Assembly (NCBI GenBank): GCA_032622095.1
Contig: CP136064.1
Span: 47,197,573-47,261,572, forward strand
Length of the DNA stretch: 64,000 nucleotides
Reading direction: 5' to 3'
Origin: Siphonodentalium dalli
Taxonomy: Eukaryota; Mollusca; Scaphopoda; Gadilida; Siphonodentaliidae
Below are positions 43,384 through 55,690 of the stretch, piece after piece; positions within the stretch are counted from its first letter, which is position 1; the number at the start of each line of letters is the position of its first letter. The position numbers and the translations under genes are program-made. The notes beneath the pieces are model-generated. The model had not been told where the DNA came from, made no database searches, and saw only the letters and a list, made by a program, of their open reading frames with translations.

Positions 43384-43725
43384 CAAATCGATTTATGTCG
43401 ATAAATCTCTTATTTTTCAAAATGTTTAGCTCACACTTGGTGTGTGTGCGTGGGATACTTATATATTCCTAAAATGACAGGGTACAGCACGTAATTATTT
43501 TTTAGATCGAAGAAATGATTTTTTTTCGATGATAAAATTTAACACATGATTTCCCATTAAAATCGATTTATGTCTATAAAACTGTCATTTTTCAAAATTT
43601 TGAGTTGAAATTTGGTGTGTATGTGTGTAATACTTATATATTCTTAAAATGACAGAGTTCAGCGCGTAATTATGTTTTAGATGGAAGAAATTGAATTTGT
43701 TTTCGATAATAAATTTACACTACAG
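43384..43725. repeat. Tandem duplication, about 175 bp
   Basis: AATCGATTTATGTCGATAAA, CTTATATATTCCTAAAATGA, CAGGGTACAGCACGTAATTA, then TTTAGATCGAAGAAATGA, recurs with changes from 43560. Two copies. Confidence 0.88.
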
Positions 43726-44020
43726 CGTGGACCGTGGACGGGTCATCGAGTAGACGCATTTTTGTAAACAGGCTTTTGTCAATTGCCATTTTGGTCAAAC
43801 TAAACCCTTTTCGACCGGGACAGGAGATCCGAATAGTAGCTAAGATGTATTTAGATAGAATTATCAAAGAATTTGACCGATTCGGGTGCATTTTAAGAGA
43901 ATCTAGTGGAGAAATCTTGGTGATAATTCCAGAAAATAAAGATGGCGGAGAATCACAATGAAACTACCCACAATTCACTTCACTACACCAGGGGTTCCCA
44001 ATGGGTTACACATTATTTTC
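43726..44020. other. Short ORF, unassigned
   Basis: A 75-codon plus-strand ORF (43734-43961) contains LNPFRPGQEIRIVAKMYLDR. I recognise no family, no splice context and no neighbour to support it, so it is not called as a gene. Confidence 0.3.
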
Positions 44021-44997
44021 AGTCTATCAAATTATTTATATTTTCAACAACAAGTGACTTTAAAGGGGTACTGTACGCCTTTTTCATTAAATTTCCGGTG
44101 ACAACAACGATCTAATATCGATAATATATAGAAACATAAGTAATTTGAGTCGAAGATGTATTCTGTAAACGCTCAGGTTAATAGGCTATCTTAAAATTTT
44201 ATAATTTAAAAGTTAATAATTTGATATAAATTGAATTTATGACTGGAGCCATAAAATGGCGTCAATTAAATTACGAATTACCGTAATCAAAAACAGTAAT
44301 TGAGGGATACTGGATTGTTAAACCGATCGCACACACCATCGCTTAAAATATTATGATGATACGGGGAGAACACTCAATCCACTCACTGACTAGCGACGAT
44401 ACAATAACTTAAATGATTATATGGGACTAGTATGCATATAATATAACTTTTATTTGATTTATTTGGTTGAAAACTTTACAAAAATTACTCGACAACGACA
44501 ATTTGTATTTTTGCATTCCGGTAAATTTGTCATCCGTAACATGACTTCGTACTCAACAGACTTTCAAATAATGGAAAAATTGTTACCTTATTCTCCGATT
44601 CGGAGACTATAGAAACAAACAACAACATTTGGCGTACAGTACCCCTTTAAGTTTACAATTTCAGCCTGTCCTGACTCTATCGATACGATTTATCACATTT
44701 TCAAAAACATATTATACACCGGTGACGTTAACTTTACAATTTAAGCATCTACGTGATTCTATCGGTACGATTGAGTAAGGTGATATATGGGTGATATATT
44801 ATTTTCAGGCTATCAGATTATTTATATTTTCAACAACATATTATTACACCGGTGACTTTAAGTTTACAATTTCAGCCTGTCCTGACCCTATGAATACGAT
44901 TTATCATATTTTCAAAAACATATTATACACCGGTGCCGTTAGCTTTACAATTTCAGCATATACGTGATTCTATTGGTACGATTGAGTAAGGTACAAA
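44021..44997. repeat. Tandem repeat, about 205 bp, two copies, one interrupted
   Basis: Copy 1 is 44021-44063 plus 44647-44800; copy 2 is 44808-44997. Shared blocks are CTATCAGATTATTTATATTT, TTCAACAACA, TTTACAATTTCAGCCTGTCC and TGGTACGATTGAGTAAGGT. Copy 1 is split by the MITE at 44064-44646; copy 2 is the uninterrupted form. Confidence 0.85.
44064..44646. mobile_element. TTAA-flanked MITE family 3 (583 bp)
   Basis: Inverted ends AGGGGTACTGTACGCC, flanked by TTAA at 44060-44063 and 44647-44650. The neighbouring repeat copy at about 44845-44880 reads GTGACTTTAAGTTTACAATT, i.e. the same site with a single TTAA. This empty site shows that insertion duplicated TTAA exactly. No ORF inside. A piggyBac-type enzyme is the natural inference. 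Confidence 0.92.
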
Positions 44998-44999
44998 AA

Positions 45000-46225
45000 A
45001 AAATATCCAAGAATACATTCGTCCAGTCCACCACACAATATCAAAATCACCGAAACTAGATACACCACCATGTGGCGTAATAATTAGGTACACAGATACG
45101 AAAGTAAGTGTCAGATTATATAGCTCTACACAGAATATATCCCATAATATAATATAACAGTTTATTTCCTTTTGCGAGTTTCGTCACAAGCCATATTAAT
45201 TTTCAATGTTAGATCCGACCATTTTACTTTTGCAAAAACTTTATGCGATACATTGAGTTGGATACCGACGTTCTCGATATATCAGATAATCCAAAATCCG
45301 TTCGGTTTTGATCGGTTTTCAAAACGATATCGAATAAACGGTATATTATCGAAATACCGTGCATACGGATTAGCTAATTCTTAGAAATTGAGGTTCCGAA
45401 ATTGGACAAAATCCCATGTTTGGAGGTACATAACTCGAAAAATACTCTACGTATATGGAAAATGTTTTCTGTTCTGTAATCATACTTGTGTTCTGTGCAT
45501 AATGATATATAACTGAGGACCAGTGAATAGAATTTTTTATAAATATTCATGAAAAGCCATAAATTGAGTATTTTACCAATTTTGACAAATGTATTCCGCA
45601 AAATTTATCAATTTCGCCTTTATAATCCGTTTAGATTTTTAATATGTTGTTTATAATGGGGGCTAATAGACTTATTCCTGCTAAGAAACATTGTGTTGCA
45701 ATTAGTTTGAGGCTTGGCACTTTTTTCTCATAAATCACTAATGAGAGTTTTGCGAACCAGGGCTAGATGGTGAGATTTATGGCCTGCAACTCTTATGAGT
45801 TATTTTATAGGAGGGCTCTAGTTTGTGGGGTCGGAACGACAACAGCAATACACCGTGAAGATTTGCCGAACGTCGGCTTGTAATGTACAAGGATAGAACG
45901 ATATAGAAAGCGCATACAGTTGTCTCCAGGTGCCATCGCAGTCGCTATGTTAACAACCGCTGTTGTGGTGCCATTCGCCATTGTGCTGGTTGTGGTTTCG
46001 CTCTGATGTGGCCTGGTCGGCCTTTCTCGGGCATTCATCAGCCGTGACCAGACAGCAATGGGCAAAACATTATCAGATATGTGTGTAAGCTCAGATCAAG
46101 CCCTAGACTATTATCAGTAATGTTTTAAGGCTTTGGTCGATAACACAGATTCCAGACGATAAATTCAGCGCTGTATAGGTACTTAAAGACCACATTAGGA
46201 CATCGGGAAATAAAGCACAGATAAT
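45000..46225. other. No gene recognised
   Basis: Short ORFs on both strands (for example 45172-45384 plus and 45805-46065 minus, the latter threonine/alanine-rich) have no recognisable family or splice context. Confidence 0.45.
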
Positions 46226-46234
46226 TAATTAAGC

Positions 46235-46410
46235 GCCACCGCGACGAAGTCATGGAATACAAATGTTACAAGAAAACCATCAGAAATGGTAACGCCCTCA
46301 AGATCATATTAGTAGGAATATATATATAAATTATAATATAAAAAATATTGGTTACATAAATGCACCGCCTCAGAATTCCGTTAAAACAACTAATCCTTCA
46401 AATTATTACA
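46235..46410 (+). repeat. Dispersed repeat, second copy of 40735-40890
   Basis: Same orientation as the first copy, about 5.5 kb away, with scattered differences and small indels. Function unknown. Confidence 0.7.
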
Positions 46411-46599
46411 AAAAACTACGGCTTATTACTGCATGTTTCTCATTCACCACACCAGAAAGCCTCTAAATGCGGATACAAAATCGGAGCCATTGTGTACCCT
46501 CCAAGAGTGGCCCAGCCATTCTTTACACCTAAACATCTAAAGCGGTCATAATAGTTACATACTGCAACTATCAGACATCCAGCGAATACACACCCCACG

Positions 46600-47210
46600 A
46601 AAACCCGAAATGTGTTGTCCTGCGAGATATCCCATCGGTATAGCTCAGACCAGATTAGCCTGCATACAATATCCTTAAACAATAAAGCTTCTCAAATCAT
46701 CGGCATAGTCAATAGAACTTTCACGAAATTGGACATCGACACTTTCCGATTGCTCTACATAAGCATGGTCAGACCTATCATCGAACACTGTAACTGTGCA
46801 TGGAACCCATATCACAAATATCAAACCATTGTGTTAGAGAACATATAAATAAAAGCAACGAAACTATAGTTCGTCAAATCAAAACTCTATGCTACCGCAA
46901 CCGAATGATAAAGCTTAAGACTCAATCTGATGTCTTTAAAATATCGAAGATTTAGAGGAGATGTAATCGAGGTAAATAAACTGTGGAATGGTCAATACAA
47001 TACCAATGCCTGTGACCTGCTAGAAAGAAATTCGTCAGGAAGAACAAGAGAACATAATAAAAAGCTACATATGCGCACTGTTAACAAGGACATGGGCAAA
47101 TATTTCTTCACGCAGATTCCGTTGCTGAGGCTCCAACACTTGATCACTTCAAAATATACATAGATTCATTCTTTTATTATATACAATACGAGTTCGACGA
47201 CAAGTAATAT
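46600..47210 (+). mobile_element. LINE C-terminal fragment (CR1/Jockey-like)
   Basis: The plus strand reads NKASQIIGIVNRTFTKLDID, TFRLLYISMVRPIIEHCNCA then WNPYHK (46680-46830). After shifts come YRRFRGDVIEVNKLWNGQYN, then ERNSSGRTREHNKKLHMRTV and FFTQIPLL (46930-47140), and APTLDHFKIYIDSFF at the end. This is the usual end of the reverse transcriptase thumb and C-terminus in CR1/Jockey-like LINEs (VRP.IE+...WNP, YRR.RGD.IE..K, R+RGH). The 5' part and motifs A-C are missing; three frames are needed. Confidence 0.85.
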
Positions 47211-47394
47211 GTTCAATTGACTCACAAGAAAATATCGGATGACGATACATATATTTGCAAACAAACATTGCAAATAATGTTATTGGGACGAAAATTCGCA
47301 AGACGTGTTCCGTATTATGATAATATAATAATAGTGATGACATAATTGATACAACAGACCACTATTATGACGATCGTGCCGTTATATGTTTAAA

Positions 47395-47835
47395 ATACGT
47401 ATCAATTGACATTTACGAACCCGTTCCATCATTAAAATCATTGTTTAAAAATATTGTTTAAATCAAAATCAACCTATTTCGACCATTTGAGGAGACCTCC
47501 GCGAATTAGGGACCTCCGCAAATGGAACTCCGCAAATAGGGACCTAATACAAAAATGTCACACCGATCAGTACCTAATTAGCGAACCGGTGGCTGACTTG
47601 GCTGTATCAGACTAACCTCTTTCAAATACGTATTAATTGAGATATACGCACCCGTTCCCTCACTAAAATAAAAATATTTCGACCATTTTAGGGGACCTCT
47701 GCGAATTCGGGAGCTCCGCAAATAGGGGACATACTCCAAATTGTCATACCGATCAGCACCTAATTAACGAACCGGTGGCTGACTCGACTGTCTCTCCGAC
47801 TACACTCTTTAAAATACGTATCAAATGACATATAC
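47395..47835. repeat. Tandem repeat, about 190-230 bp, two copies and a start
   Basis: TACGTATCAATTGACATTTA, CCCGTTCC, TATTTCGACCATTT, GGACCTCNGCGAATT and ACCGATCAGNACCTAATTAN, then CGAACCGGTGGCTGACT, occurs from 47396 and 47625; a third start is at 47815. Confidence 0.85.
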
Positions 47836-47839
47836 GCAT

Positions 47840-48845
47840 TTTACAAATTATCTTTTTCATTTCTTCTATTTGTAATTGGCATAGCTTAGCACAAACCAAA
47901 ATCAACGACAATAAATGAAATTGAAATTCCAACTGCACCTTTTACCGGACTCGGATTCGGGGTCGCACTACAACTTTTAATGCGTCCCAAAAATAATTAT
48001 TTCTATAAATAAAACTCCCATGGCCCATGCATTACCAAAAAAAAGCAAACTATATTACACCCGGAGGGCGAAATGATTTCTTACACTGTCGAGAAACAGG
48101 TGGACAAAGGTGTAATGTTGGTCCGACGCCCCCCCCCCCCCCCTGCTGCTGTTCAGATTATGACAATAGCTCTATACTTGTACTTGCCACCTCATCCAAT
48201 GACCATAATTATATCTGTTGGACGTGACATCAAATAGACATCAAGAACTGAAAATTGTGATTGGTTTTTCAATACACATTGAGACAAAACAATAACTGGA
48301 AAGGAAATACTCACTCGAATATGGCCACGACGTGCCCAACTCGGAGACGAATCACGGTGTTGGTACTGCATGATCTAGTTGTGTTGTGTTCTAAACTGTT
48401 GGGGACAGGACAACGTATTATGAACCTCTTCATTTCTGTCTGAATCCAATTTGAATAAGAATGGGAATGATGAGAGCAATGTTTGGACTACACTTCAGTG
48501 GCACCCTTGTGTTAGTCGTGAACGTGCTTGACTTTTTACTTAATATGAATATTGTTGAATACATTAATTCATACAAAATTGGAGTAAACAGTCCACGTGG
48601 CTGTTTTTGCCAAGAACAGACGCCAGAATAAGGTCAGGTTTATTACCAAATTCTGATTCCTAAATCCTCAATTAACAGAAGCTATATTTTTGTTATGAAC
48701 AAACGACAGGATTTCCCATTCCTTGTATAATTCTTGTATTCCTCTCGCCTCCATTTTATTAAGATACGAATATGAAATATGTGAAGGGTGCACCTAAAAC
48801 GCTGAATCATCTGCTGATCAGCAAGTTAACACCTGGTGAGTAGAT
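47840..48845. other. No gene recognised; poly-C run
   Basis: Unassigned sequence with a run of about 15-17 C near 48129-48143. Short ORFs are not supported. Confidence 0.45.
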
Positions 48846-48849
48846 TTCC

Positions 48850-49350
48850 CGATTTCAGTTTAACTCAATTATAATGACAGTCGGTCGTGAGTTATGTTAA
48901 TGACACGTACTATAAGTTGTATATTCACTGCAGGAAGGGGACACCTTTTTGACCGCTCGCCACGCCCGTTCAGCAGTTCAAAATCCAGTTCAGCAGTACG
49001 GCAGCTGCAGTTCAGCAGATTATCGCGAACGCAATTGAACTCAATCACAACGAAGTTCATAGAGTTTAGGTTGTGCAAATGACTTATAATCGATGGGCCA
49101 TAACCATATACAGAGAGGGAAAACCATTTGACTGACTAACACCCCAGTTCAACAGTTCAAAATCCCATTCAGCATTTCATATGGAGCAGTTCAGAAGATT
49201 CCCAGCGCGCAGTTTAACAAAATTATAATGAAGTTATTCGGGTATAAGTTATGCAAATGACTTTTAATTTATGTGACTTAACCAAATACATAGAGAAAAC
49301 ACCATTTGACCGACCTCCACCCAAGTCCAGCAGTTCAACATCCCATTCAG
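48850..49350. repeat. Diverged tandem repeat, about 190 bp, three copies
   Basis: TTTGACCGNCNNCCACCCNN, GTTCAGCAGTTCAAAATCCC, ATTCAGCA, then AATTATAATGAAGTTATTCG, TTATGCAAATGACTT recurs near 48860-48985, 49040-49175 and 49215-49345. Confidence 0.75.
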
Positions 49351-49359
49351 CACATTGGT

Positions 49360-50800
49360 GGGTACCCTTCAAAATTCACTGCTATAGAACTGTACGAGAG
49401 ATATACATATATTAGTGGGTAACATTTTTAGGTCCTATTGTCAGTGTCTCAAATATTAGTCATAAATGCCTCCGATTTAGTGATGAAACACAAATATATC
49501 GCTTTTATCACAAAAAATCATGGTGGTATACTATGAACGCAATGTATTAAAACACGAAGGAGTACCATAGACTGTCTTCAATAAATTCTCAATTTGACCA
49601 AAATTGCCTGCATATTTTGTGGCAGTGACTGTTTATATCTGGACATGATATTTGGCTGTAATAAACAAATCCAAATATACACGAAATACTACGTGTTCTG
49701 CAACCACGTCACCGCGTTTTCCTCTTTCCATAATGTTACACACAGGTGCTGCTCACAAAACCACACATACTATAGGACCATTGCGTGAATGTTCAACGTC
49801 GAAATAACATCTTTAAACGATGAGCACCTGATATGTAGCACGAATACGTGGGTGTTGGTGCTAAGATATAGTCAAACAAAAAGATACTGGAAACTAGTAG
49901 AGTGGTGACTGATATAATTTGAACAAACTTGTCTATTAAGAAATCGGCTTGATAGCAGCATGAACATCATGGGTCCTACATAAACTGTGCGATGTATACG
50001 ATGATTTGGGCATTCGGTGCTGATCTATTGATGACATGCATGTGTCTTTACAGTATAATAAGCGTGTTGAGAATTCCGGAAAAGTAACAGGTATCTGTAA
50101 AACACGGATAAGCACTTCAGTTTCTGTGGTACATTCAATAATTAATCACCATGCCCAATAAAACTACCATGCGCTGTTTGGCTAAACATTACTTCGTGTG
50201 TTGCATGCTCATAATTATAATGTTTATAAATTTCTGTCCGTGTCACTCACTTCGCTCCCAAACTCTAATTTCATAACTGGTATAACAGCGTAATCACAAT
50301 GACACAGTATATCGTGTAATGACTTCATTTCGATAACTGGTGTAATATAGACAACCACGTGGGACGCCATCTTGGATAACATAGTTTCCCTAAAGCGGAA
50401 TTTTGCGCCTTTTGGATATGTTGTTCCTGGGGGTTTCTGCATAGAATGATATTAACTTCAGCTTGAATCCAACTTCTTCCGGGTTGATCCCAAAGTCAGC
50501 TTCAACGAGCATACTATGGTGTAAGAATTACGTGGAAATGTAAACCCCTCCATTAAATTCTGCATGATGCCGCGCGATGTAGAATTTTCTTTATCTGGCC
50601 TTTCTCGCGAATTGCAGCTGTTGTTTCTTGGATTATTGTCTGCTCATACTTATTGATATTGGTTGGTTTTGGTTCAAAAAGGTAATTAGTTCAGTGTGTG
50701 TTTCAAATATTTGAATAAATGATAATATATTATCGACTGCGCGACTGAATGTGCACGCTTTGGTGCCGAGAAGTTGTGCAAATAAATTTATCAGACTATA
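49360..50800. other. No gene recognised
   Basis: No recognisable gene or repeat. GGGACGCCATCTTGGATAAC near 50362 resembles the box of the repeats at 15580 and 27840. Confidence 0.45.
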
Positions 50801-50801
50801 T

Positions 50802-53262
50802 CACTGTGTAGGAACTGTTACATCGGGGGTCGTTCTATCGCCGGTTTGTGATGGTTCTTGACTGATTTGTGACGGTTCCTTATGATCTAAATTATTCATT
50901 TTCGCGACTTTTTGACAATTAAAACACAATTTTGGAGCCATCTAGCTGATAAATCGATTAATTTTTCCATTCCCCTCACAATTGGTGGCCCAAAACGAGC
51001 GTAATAATAACGAACATTCAATTGTGTGTGTCATAACAACGACAAAAAACCGCGAATTGTGATATTTGTTAGTGTTCTTTCCTCATCGAGTCGGTTCTCT
51101 CCCCATTTAATCGGGTTTATACGGGTAATACTATGGCTAATATTTGGCAAGATAATGGTTTAAACTGACCATGTCGTGAAATTAACCAAAGATAAATACA
51201 ACACAATATGCATTAAGTTGAAAGTTGCACCATTGTCATCAATTTCTATGAATTACACTGCCTTCATATGTTTATTCAATAACCCGTGTTACGCCTATCA
51301 AAATTTACCAAGTCGCCAGCTAGTTTGAAAAATAACGCGTTTTGCAGGCCCAACAAATTCCATGAATCAATAGCCGGTTAACTATAGTGTAATTGCATAG
51401 CACTGGACTTCGGAAAACGAGAGCATAGACGTGATATATAGAGTTATCTGTCTTGTGCTTTATGTTGTCTATTTTCGTAGACACATTTTAATCAGCAAAA
51501 AGCCAAAACATAAGACGTTAGAAGCTCGTTGACACCCATACATTGTTCTGATTACGCAATTTATGAAGTTTATGTTGGGCATCCGCTTGCTGGATGCTGA
51601 TTATATAGGTTAGGTGCTATAATTCGTTATTTATTTATCGCACTTGTTCTGCTGTTTGGGATAATCTGACCGGAAATCACTCAGGGTTTGTTCTAACTTC
51701 TGAGCCTCTAGAGAGTGAAGCCATGCAACTCAGATTCCTGTTAAGAGATACCTAATTACAACCAATAATGCAATTAATTGTATCCACTCGCCTGTAAGAG
51801 GGAATAATTGTTTTATACTAGTAAAGGCTATCTTTTGTAATATTAAATAAAATAAAAATTGGATGAAGTGAAAACAAAAATTATTTGGTCAACCGCCTTT
51901 GACTTACTATAGCAGTCGGGGCGAACATGCGAGATCACCCCGGGGCAACTGGTCTTGCGTATGAGTAGTCACGCATCCTCAGGGATATTCCTGAATGTAA
52001 ATATGGGTACCAATACTACACCTTAAAAGTAACTCAATCAGCCAATGGATGACTAGATAGGAAATGAATATTGTTATTATGTTACATGAGCGCGGCGGAC
52101 AATTACACTTTAAACGAACACATTATTATTACAATGTGTGTATGTACATAAGGATGGACTTTCCTCAGTCATTGTTGTAAAAATAAAACTAAGGGAACAA
52201 TTTCAACGTATTATTGGTGTGAAATTTGCAACCAATCTAGAGTAAGTTATGAAATTTGTAACTGTTGAAAAATTTGGCCATAACCAATTAAGCACCACTC
52301 CCTGTCCAAGATCCCACCCTCCCCACCACACATATCCCCCGGCCACGCCATAACATATCAATGGTTCAGTTGAACGTGATTTCATAAGATATGTTCATGT
52401 CTGGGCGACGAACATGCGTAAATGTCCCTCAGGCGGGACTTTCGGGGAAGAAATATGTTGGTGCTGGCATCGAAACATTGTCCCACCTGGATATTTCAAT
52501 AATGACCCTCTATCAATTAAATGAATATAACATCTCATTATCTCCTGAGAGTAGATTTCTATTACCATTGGCATTTATACAGGCAGGCATGATTATGATA
52601 TTATTCATGTCACTTAATTACTATTATTATTAGGTATTTATTATATTATTTCTTAATATACCTGTTGTATTATGTAAATGGCATAAGCTACAGTCATTAT
52701 CTGGTTTAAAATATCAGATACACAAGACAATATTCGGCACAAAGTGCAGTAATCGTTCGAATAAATCTTATGTATAGAACCGTCACAGCCATGATTGGCT
52801 TGAAATAGAACCGTAATACGCACACGTGTTGATTACGAGGCTACTGTTCCAAATTATCAACCGCTATCGGGATATTTTCTCAGCTATTTTACAGATGAAT
52901 AAACACGTGTATACTTTACACTCAGTGTTCGTGTACAGAATGCGTTTCATATTTTATACGCCACCGAAAACAAACGAATTGCGTTTACGTGGCTTGATGT
53001 TCAGTGATAACATGTTGATATTTACGCGTTAACTCGCTAATTCCGAGTTAATTGTGATCTAGAGTTCACGTTTCGATAATACGGCACTTATGCAGCCTCT
53101 GTTCATTCAGGAACGTATAATACATTCAATATATCTATAATTATGCATGATTTTGTCATGAAAATGATTATTTTTAATCACAAGGAACGGTAACAAATCA
53201 GTCAAGAACTATCACAATACCGGCGATAGAACAACTTCCGATGTAACAGTTCCTACACAGTG
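50802..53262. mobile_element. Inverted-repeat element, 2461 bp, CACTGTGTAGG ends
   Basis: The left end CACTGTGTAGGAACTGTTAC, ATCGG, TTCTATCGCCGGT, TTCTTGACTGATTTGT, GGTTCCTT (to about 50882) recurs inverted at 53180-53262 with about 80 percent identity. Boxes such as GAACCGTCAC near 52780 may be subterminal sites. No transposase or other protein is recognisable inside, so it is probably non-autonomous. I see no clear target duplication. Confidence 0.75.
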
Positions 53263-53269
53263 AAGCTTA

Positions 53270-53930
53270 TACGTATTTACCTTCGATGGTTGTCGTGGAA
53301 TGTCTACACTATACAGTACCTGTAGGTTGTAACACGTCGATACCAATAACATATTTGTATATAACAGATAACACATAATGACGACCTCACACTCGTCAAG
53401 CTTCATGCAGAGTTCAGTCCCCTACGCAGGACTTACCTGTAGATTTCAAAAAAATAATACACATGCCAGCAGCGGTCAGACATACCGTATCGAGGCGGCT
53501 GAACTCTATTTTGCAGCGTGCACAATCATTGGCAAAGCAATTGGAAATAAATTGCATATTGATCGTCTGCTCTCAGCAGCCATCTGTTCATCCCCAGAAA
53601 TCCCATTTCAGTAAACGCCCGTCCATCTGTTCTATGTGTGTGCGGGCTGAATTGTTTTCCTAATAGTTGTCGGAACTGTACGGAACCCATGCTTGCTAGA
53701 GCTATTGCCATATGGGTAATCAGGTTACCAGACATTAGTACTCAATTAGCCAATTTAGTCAAGTCTCGTCCAAATGTACTTATCCGGGGAAACGATCTAT
53801 TTATTATGCTACTCTTCTAATGAATACTTAATTGTCGCCTCTTGACATACTGTAACAAAGTTAGCGCGATTAAAGCAAGGAAAGTGAATTTCAAGCTACA
53901 AAGATACAAATAAAAGATGTGGTTACCTCT
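53270..53930. other. Overlapping short ORFs, unassigned
   Basis: Several ORFs of 60-80 codons overlap on both strands at 53378-53820. None carries a family signature or splice context I can defend. Confidence 0.35.
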
Positions 53931-53937
53931 ATATATT

Positions 53938-54060
53938 CGTTATCTCTTATTTGATGGAGTCCAACTCTTCATCTTCCATGGCTCTTAGTTTGTGGAGTCC
54001 ACCTTTTCATCTCCTATGCTCCTTATTCGATGGAACCCACCTCTTCATCTTCTCTGTGGT
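53938..54060. repeat. Tandem repeat, about 45-50 bp, three copies
   Basis: TTATTTGATGGAGTCCAACT, CTTCATCTTCCATGGCTC recurs as TTAGTTTGTGGAGTCCACCT and TTATTCGATGGAACCCACCT, each followed by a CTTCATCTNCT stretch. Confidence 0.88.
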
Positions 54061-55399
54061 ACGCGCTAAGCCGGTAGTTATGTCTTGTGTATCTCTGTTG
54101 GACTAATTGCCGACCATACCTTTTATTCTATAGCTATAATATTTTTAAGACAGTGAGTTCATACTTTCTCTCCATTTTAATACCAATATATATATATGAC
54201 CCTCTAACTGAAGGCACTGTTATCAATCTCTCTCATTATGTCTCCTGTTATTTCTTGATTGCTACTGTCATTGGTTAATTATACACCAGGAGATATTATC
54301 AGGGTTCCAAGTCAATTGGTCCATCATGGATTCGCTGGGTGTGGCAACATTCCAATAGGTAGTGACACTTTCATGTACAGCCATGTCCCAATGATAGTTC
54401 GCCAATCGCATAGCTATTGTGTTCTGGTGTTTTACTCAGTTGTCTTGTCTCCGTGTGTATGCATATTCTTCATCGAAATTACTGCTATGAAAGACAAGGC
54501 TGACAGATGACTTCACTCCATTTTCACACTTTGGTTGAAGGTTTTCTATGGATTTCTCGCTTTCATTGTCACTGAATCCAAGTCCTATGGTAAATATATA
54601 TGCACCAGCTTTCTGAAAATGGCGGGAACGAACCTATCACATATGATCATGGTGTATTTGTATATGATACTTTTTCACCACTCCCAGTTACTCTGATCTC
54701 ATGACAAGGACGTCTGGACATTTATTGACGATAGTAGTCACCTTCCACCTTATTTTTCCATTGTCTTTACTTCCATATATTCCCAGAATGTAATTTCATT
54801 ACTTACTGGATGTGTATTATTGTTATACATCACATTGACTTTCTTTTCTAATGGATGGGTAAATAACGTTATACCAATCGACTAAATGCTTTTCTTTTGA
54901 TATTTGATAGGTTCCATGCATACTCTCGTGGACCATATATATGTGGATAATGAATTCAGTACCTAATTTCAGTATCTAAGAAATATATATATCCTCGACA
55001 TAGAGTGTTGACATTCAGCATGTCCTCTTGAGTATAAATTTACCATTATATGCATCCAATCAAGATTGGGGTGAAGGAGAAGATCACTCGATCTTGTCGA
55101 CCATCCCGGGCGCTTTGCGCCCACCACACACTCTCTCTCCAATCAAGATATTATCTGTATGCTGTGTGTTGATTAATTACAACAATAATTGAGATAGAGC
55201 CCAGGTCATCACCGGTAGTTGGAATCATCACCAGAACCATGTTCCATCATGCAAGCGAAATAACCGACGAAACAGGGGAATTGAATAATTTACAATGGTA
55301 CTCTGCGTCCAATGATATTAGCATCATCTTAAAAGTTTAGAAAGCCTTACAAGAGAGTTGAGTGATTAAAGAGGCGTGAACGCGAAGATGCGTGTGAAC
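54061..55399. other. No gene recognised
   Basis: AT-rich sequence with no recognisable feature on either strand. Confidence 0.45.
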
Positions 55400-55686
55400 T
55401 GTTTGTTTATATTATGATGGTAAACATAAAGAGCGTTCTTTGTTGGTGAATTCCTGATATGGAACTAATAAAGAGCGTTTATGCCATTTGTGTGTGATTA
55501 GCCAGTAGCATTGTTCTGTCCTCTGTAACCCAATCAGGCCCTTGCTTAGGTAAAATATAGTAGGTATTTATGATAACATGCTGTTCATGGTATATATGAA
55601 CGAAACTGTGTGCGTTTTAATGTTTTTCTGTTTACGGTGTTTGGAACAAATATGAATATTTTCGACAATTAATGCCTCACGTGCCT
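55400..55686. mobile_element. TTAA-flanked MITE family 2, copy D, truncated and inverted
   Basis: Reverse orientation relative to copies A and B. The left-type end (AGGCACGTGAGG in reverse complement) is intact at 55686 and followed by TTAA (55687-55690). The other end is missing from the point TGTTTGTTTATATTATGATG at 55400, so about 200 bp of the element are lost. Confidence 0.85.
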
Positions 55687-55690
55687 TTAA

